DNA of 31,458 bases from DASXAQ01 sp036406615 (GTDB taxonomy: Bacteria > Actinomycetota > UBA4738). Both the position numbers and the translations under genes were made by a program. The DNA is taken from positions 1 to 31,458 of the forward strand of contig DASXAQ010000049.1 in assembly GCA_036406615.1 (NCBI GenBank), in the 5' to 3' direction. Positions 28,760 to 31,458 of this stretch are shown here, one piece after another; the stretch's first letter is position 1, and each line of letters begins with the position of its first letter. The notes below the pieces were generated by a model. It did no database searches. It was not told the DNA's origin and was given only the letters and a program-made list of their open reading frames with translations.

Positions 28760-29121
28760 TTGCGGCGCTTGTCGACCGCGCGCCGGTAGTCCACCTGGCG
28801 CTCTTCGGACTGGCGCAGGAACCGCTTCAGCTTCTGTTCGAACTCGGGGTCCTTGCCGCGCTGGCGCTGGACCGAGGGCTGCGGGTCCTGCAGGGCCTTG
28901 ATCGAAAGGTCGATCTTGCCGTCTTCCTTGATGGCCACCACCTTGGCCTGGACGGAGTCGTTCACGTGGAGGTAGTCCTCGACGTTTCGGACGTAGTTCC
29001 GGTCGATCTCGGAGATGTGGACGAGGCCGACCTTGCCTCCTTCGAGCGCGAGGAACGCGCCGTACGGGGTGATGCGCTGGACGGTCCCCTCGATAACCGC
29101 CCCGACCTCGATGTCTGCCAG
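28756..29121 (-). CDS. S1 RNA-binding domain protein, probable CTG start
   Basis: This 121-residue protein has an S1 domain at about 4-72 (VGAVIEGTVQRITPYGAFLAL, GLVHISEIDRNYVRNVEDYL, VKVVAIKE-type end with KIDLSIKAL). A charged tail, KDPEFEQKLKRFLRQSEERQ, follows. It resembles the small YabR/general stress 13-type S1 proteins that bind RNA or ribosomes. The TTGACG-N17-GACACT promoter starts transcription downstream of the only GTG/TTG codons. The leader then offers GGAGGAAGG (29137-29129), 7 nt before CTG 29121, giving the usual family start (L/M)ADIEVG. CTG is therefore the likely initiator. The stop overlaps the DUF501-Ppx start region. Confidence 0.8.
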   Translation of the reverse strand: MADIEVGAVIEGTVQRITPYGAFLALEGGKVGLVHISEIDRNYVRNVEDYLHVNDSVQAKVVAIKEDGKIDLSIKALQDPQPSVQRQRGKDPEFEQKLKRFLRQSEERQVDYRRAVDKRRK

Positions 29122-29128
29122 TGGAACC

Positions 29129-29190
29129 CCTTCCTCCGTCCGAATTGCCTGGTGGGAACGCAGTGTCCCACCGACCCCCAGGTCCGTCAA
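29129..29190 (-). promoter_or_regulatory. Promoter and Shine-Dalgarno of the S1/DUF501-Ppx operon
   Basis: On the minus strand TTGACG (29190-29185) and GACACT (29167-29162) are 17 bp apart. The start site falls near 29155, after the in-frame GTG/TTG codons around 29190. The Shine-Dalgarno GGAGGAAGG (29137-29129) precedes CTG 29121 by 7 nt. Confidence 0.65.
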
Positions 29191-29268
29191 CACAACCGTT
29201 CTCTCGACGGCCAACCGAGGGTCAAGCCTGCGGCGGCGCGCTGCGCAGCGCCTTCCGTGCCGCTGGCC

Positions 29269-29274
29269 TAGACT
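29269..29274 (+). promoter_or_regulatory. -10 element of the cyclase-AAA gene
   Basis: TAGACT ends exactly 7 nt before the ATG at 29282, so the message should be leaderless. No Shine-Dalgarno is present. Confidence 0.5.
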
Positions 29275-29281
29275 CCCGGGC

Positions 29282-31458
29282 ATGGCCACGGCCTGTCCGC
29301 GGTGCGGGGCGGATGCCGCGCCTGAAGCACGCTTCTGCGCCATCTGCGGCGCGGTGCTCGTCGGTTGCCCGCATTGCGGCGCGATCGTTTCGGCGGATGC
29401 CCGCTTCTGCCACTCGTGCGGCCACGCCATCGCCCCCGGCGAACCGGCGGAAGAGCGCAAGGTGGTCACCGTGCTGTTCGCCGACCTGGTCGGCTCCACG
29501 GCGCTCGCCGAGGGTCGCGATCCCGAACGGGTCGGCCGCATCCTGAGCGCGTATGCGGAAACGGTCCGCGACGCGATCGAGAACTGGGGAGGCTCGGTCG
29601 AGAAGTTCATCGGCGATGCCGTGGTGGGAGCGTTCGGGATCCCCGCGACGCACGAGGACGATCCGGCGCGCGCCCTATGGGCCGCCCTGGAGATCAACGA
29701 CCGGATCGGCGCGCTCAACGCCGGGCTGGAGCCGGCCCACGGCGTCGTCCTCAGCGTGAGGATCGGAGTCAACACCGGAGACGTCCTGGCCGCGACCGCC
29801 GTCGGCCTCGATCAGCGATTCATGGCCGGCGACGTCGTCAACGTCGCGGCACGGCTGCAGCAAGTGGCCGAACCCGGCACCGTCCTGGCCGCGATTCGCA
29901 CGGTCGAAGGCGCCGGCGAGGCGTTCTCCTTCGCGCCGGCGGCGCCGCTGAGCCTCAAGGGCAAGACCGAGCCGTTCCCGGCTCGTCGGTTGCTGGGGTC
30001 CAAGACGATCGCGTCCTCGCCGGCCGGCGCCGGCCGCACGCGCGTCGTCCAGGCTCCGATGGTCGGACGGGATCGCGAACTCCGCCTGCTGATGGAGACC
30101 CTCACGGATGTCGTCGACGGCGCTCGCCTGCGCTTCACGCTGATCTTCGGTCCGGCGGGGATCGGCAAGAGCCGCCTCGTCCGCGAGTTCATCGAGGCGG
30201 CACAGAAGGGCGTCGCCGGGCTCGTCGCGCTTCGCGGTCGCTGTCCGTCTGCCGGCCGCGGCATCACGTATTGGGCGCTCGCCGAGATCGTCCGTCAGGC
30301 CTGCGGGATGTCGCTGGACGAACCCGGCGACGAGGCGCTGGCGAAGCTTCGCGACACGACGCGGCGGCTCATGGACGACCGAGCACCCGACTCGCGCGAC
30401 GTGCGGGACGTCGAGTGCGCGCTGGCCACCACGGCGAGCATCCGCCTTCCGAACAACCCCCTCGACGGGGTTCGCCCGATCGAGGTGGCGTCGGCGCTCG
30501 GCATGGCGTGGCCTCGCTTCGTCACCGCTCACGCTCGGCGCAGCCCCACGGTCGTGCTCGTCGAGGACCTCCACTGGGCCGACGAGCCGTTCCTGGCGAC
30601 CCTGCAGAACATCGTGCGCCGGTCGACGGGCCCCGTGCACATCGTTGCCACGGCGCGCCCCGAGTTCGGCGACGCCCACCCGGACTTCTCGTTGGCGGGC
30701 GATGCGCATTCGATCTCGCTCTCCGCCCTGGCCGATCTGGACGCCGAACGGATGGCGAGCGCGCTCCTCGACTCGGATAGCGTCCCGGCCGGGCTTCGCA
30801 GCGCCCTTCTCGACCGGGCCGAGGGCAACCCCTTCTTTCTCGAACAGCTGATCGCCGAGTTGATCGACGCGGGGAGCTTGACTCGCAGCAACGGATCGTG
30901 GCGCTTCGACGGATCCGCGGAGGGGAGCGCACTCCCCGACACCATCCAGGGCGTCCTCGCCGCCCGCGTGGACCGACTGTCCGCACCCGAGAAACGGGCG
31001 CTTCAGGAGGCGGCGGTCGTCGGCCGGATCTTCTGGGCGCCTGCGCTCGCGGAGTCGATGGACGCGAATGCGGTCGAACCTGCGCTGGCCGGCCTGGAAG
31101 CCAAGGGCCTCATCGTCCTTCGGGATTCGTCGAGCATCGCCGGCCAGGCCGAGTTCGCGTTCAAGCACGCGCTGGTCCGCGACGTGACCTACGGCGGCAT
31201 CCCGCTCGCGCGACGTGCCCGCTCGCATGCGCGGGTCGCGACGTGGCTCGAGAGCCTCGGATCAGCCGGTGACGATGCGCTGCTGGAGTTCATCGCGCTG
31301 CACTATCGGGCTGCACTGACCGGCGAGGGCTCGGACCTGGCCTGGGCAGACGAGGCCCAGGCACGTGATGCGGTTCGGGATCGCGCGTTTCCGGTGCTGA
31401 TCGCGGCCGGGGCCGCTGCGCGCAATCGCAATGCGACGGAACGCGGGTTGGAGCTGCA
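29282..31458 (+). CDS. Zinc-ribbon class III adenylate/guanylate cyclase fused to AAA ATPase (partial)
   Basis: The frame is open to the right edge (725 codons visible). Residues 1-50 hold two zinc ribbons, C5/C8 with C19/C22 and C29/C32 with C43/C46. A class III cyclase domain follows (about 58-240), with metal ligands D68 (FADLVGST) and D112 (KFIGDAVV), K108, and the GDVVNVAARLQ helix with Asn and Arg for transition-state binding. A STAND/AAA module starts near 265, with Walker A GPAGIGKS (K296) and Walker B VVLVEDLHWAD, then helical sensor regions such as RAEGNPFFLEQL. This cyclase-ATPase layout is common in actinobacteria; TPR repeats usually follow. The trigger and the nucleotide (cAMP or cGMP) cannot be settled from the sequence. 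Confidence 0.9.
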   Translation, partial: MATACPRCGADAAPEARFCAICGAVLVGCPHCGAIVSADARFCHSCGHAIAPGEPAEERKVVTVLFADLVGSTALAEGRDPERVGRILSAYAETVRDAIENWGGSVEKFIGDAVVGAFGIPATHEDDPARALWAALEINDRIGALNAGLEPAHGVVLSVRIGVNTGDVLAATAVGLDQRFMAGDVVNVAARLQQVAEPGTVLAAIRTVEGAGEAFSFAPAAPLSLKGKTEPFPARRLLGSKTIASSPAGAGRTRVVQAPMVGRDRELRLLMETLTDVVDGARLRFTLIFGPAGIGKSRLVREFIEAAQKGVAGLVALRGRCPSAGRGITYWALAEIVRQACGMSLDEPGDEALAKLRDTTRRLMDDRAPDSRDVRDVECALATTASIRLPNNPLDGVRPIEVASALGMAWPRFVTAHARRSPTVVLVEDLHWADEPFLATLQNIVRRSTGPVHIVATARPEFGDAHPDFSLAGDAHSISLSALADLDAERMASALLDSDSVPAGLRSALLDRAEGNPFFLEQLIAELIDAGSLTRSNGSWRFDGSAEGSALPDTIQGVLAARVDRLSAPEKRALQEAAVVGRIFWAPALAESMDANAVEPALAGLEAKGLIVLRDSSSIAGQAEFAFKHALVRDVTYGGIPLARRARSHARVATWLESLGSAGDDALLEFIALHYRAALTGEGSDLAWADEAQARDAVRDRAFPVLIAAGAAARNRNATERGLEL

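Overview
This is a GC-rich, very gene-dense chromosomal window that reads as actinobacterial. The markers are a DUF1918 protein, a DUF501-Ppx protein, a MutY with the short actinobacterial C-terminus, PpiB-type membrane-anchored cyclophilins, a BTAD/SARP regulator, a stand-alone LigD-type polymerase and a ClpC-type N-terminal domain. I cannot place it more precisely; a deep or uncultivated lineage would fit. There is no IS element, phage gene or CRISPR array, and no gene-free stretch longer than 300 bases. The longest gaps are the divergent kdp region (143-325) and the gntR leader (8724-8877). Neighbouring genes mostly overlap by four bases (ATGA/GTGA), and convergent pairs nearly touch, twice sharing one CTAG as both stop codons.

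Layout. Positions 1-2616 hold the potassium locus: a micro-ORF and kdpF leave to the left, and a short KdpD kinase plus KdpE go right. Positions 2613-8723 hold housekeeping and stress genes: a DUF1918 protein with a histone-H1-like tail, MutY, a CBS-pair protein coupled to a HAD phosphatase, a MerR-DUF1835 fusion, nicotinamidase, a Bcp peroxiredoxin and an alpha/beta hydrolase. Positions 8785-11194 are a GntR(YtrA)-ABC ATPase-permease operon with its own operator. Positions 11315-16322 are a tightly coupled five-gene envelope operon: a flippase-like membrane protein, a betaine-type binding lipoprotein, a PAP2-kinase fusion, a small lipoprotein and an intact PAP2 phosphatase. It is the best candidate here for an undescribed system.

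Positions 16328-22511 hold a C45-type Ntn hydrolase, PdxH, an aminotransferase, a ClpC N-domain with a zinc ribbon, a BTAD regulator, tRNA-Leu(UAA) and the LigD-type polymerase. Positions 22642-31458 hold a TolB-like lipoprotein, two cyclophilins, a B12-type radical SAM enzyme behind helically phased repeats, DUF501-Ppx, an S1 protein and a class III cyclase-AAA protein that runs off the right edge.

Expression signals. A TAnnnT (or A/T-matching) -10 hexamer lies exactly 7 nt before the start codon of at least six genes, which points to widespread leaderless transcription. Genes that lack this arrangement mostly have a clear Shine-Dalgarno sequence. Three genes (pdxH, DUF501-ppx, the S1 gene) appear to lack a canonical start codon at the place where homology or promoter position puts their start.

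All family assignments are from recognised motifs and remembered family architecture; no database search was run.
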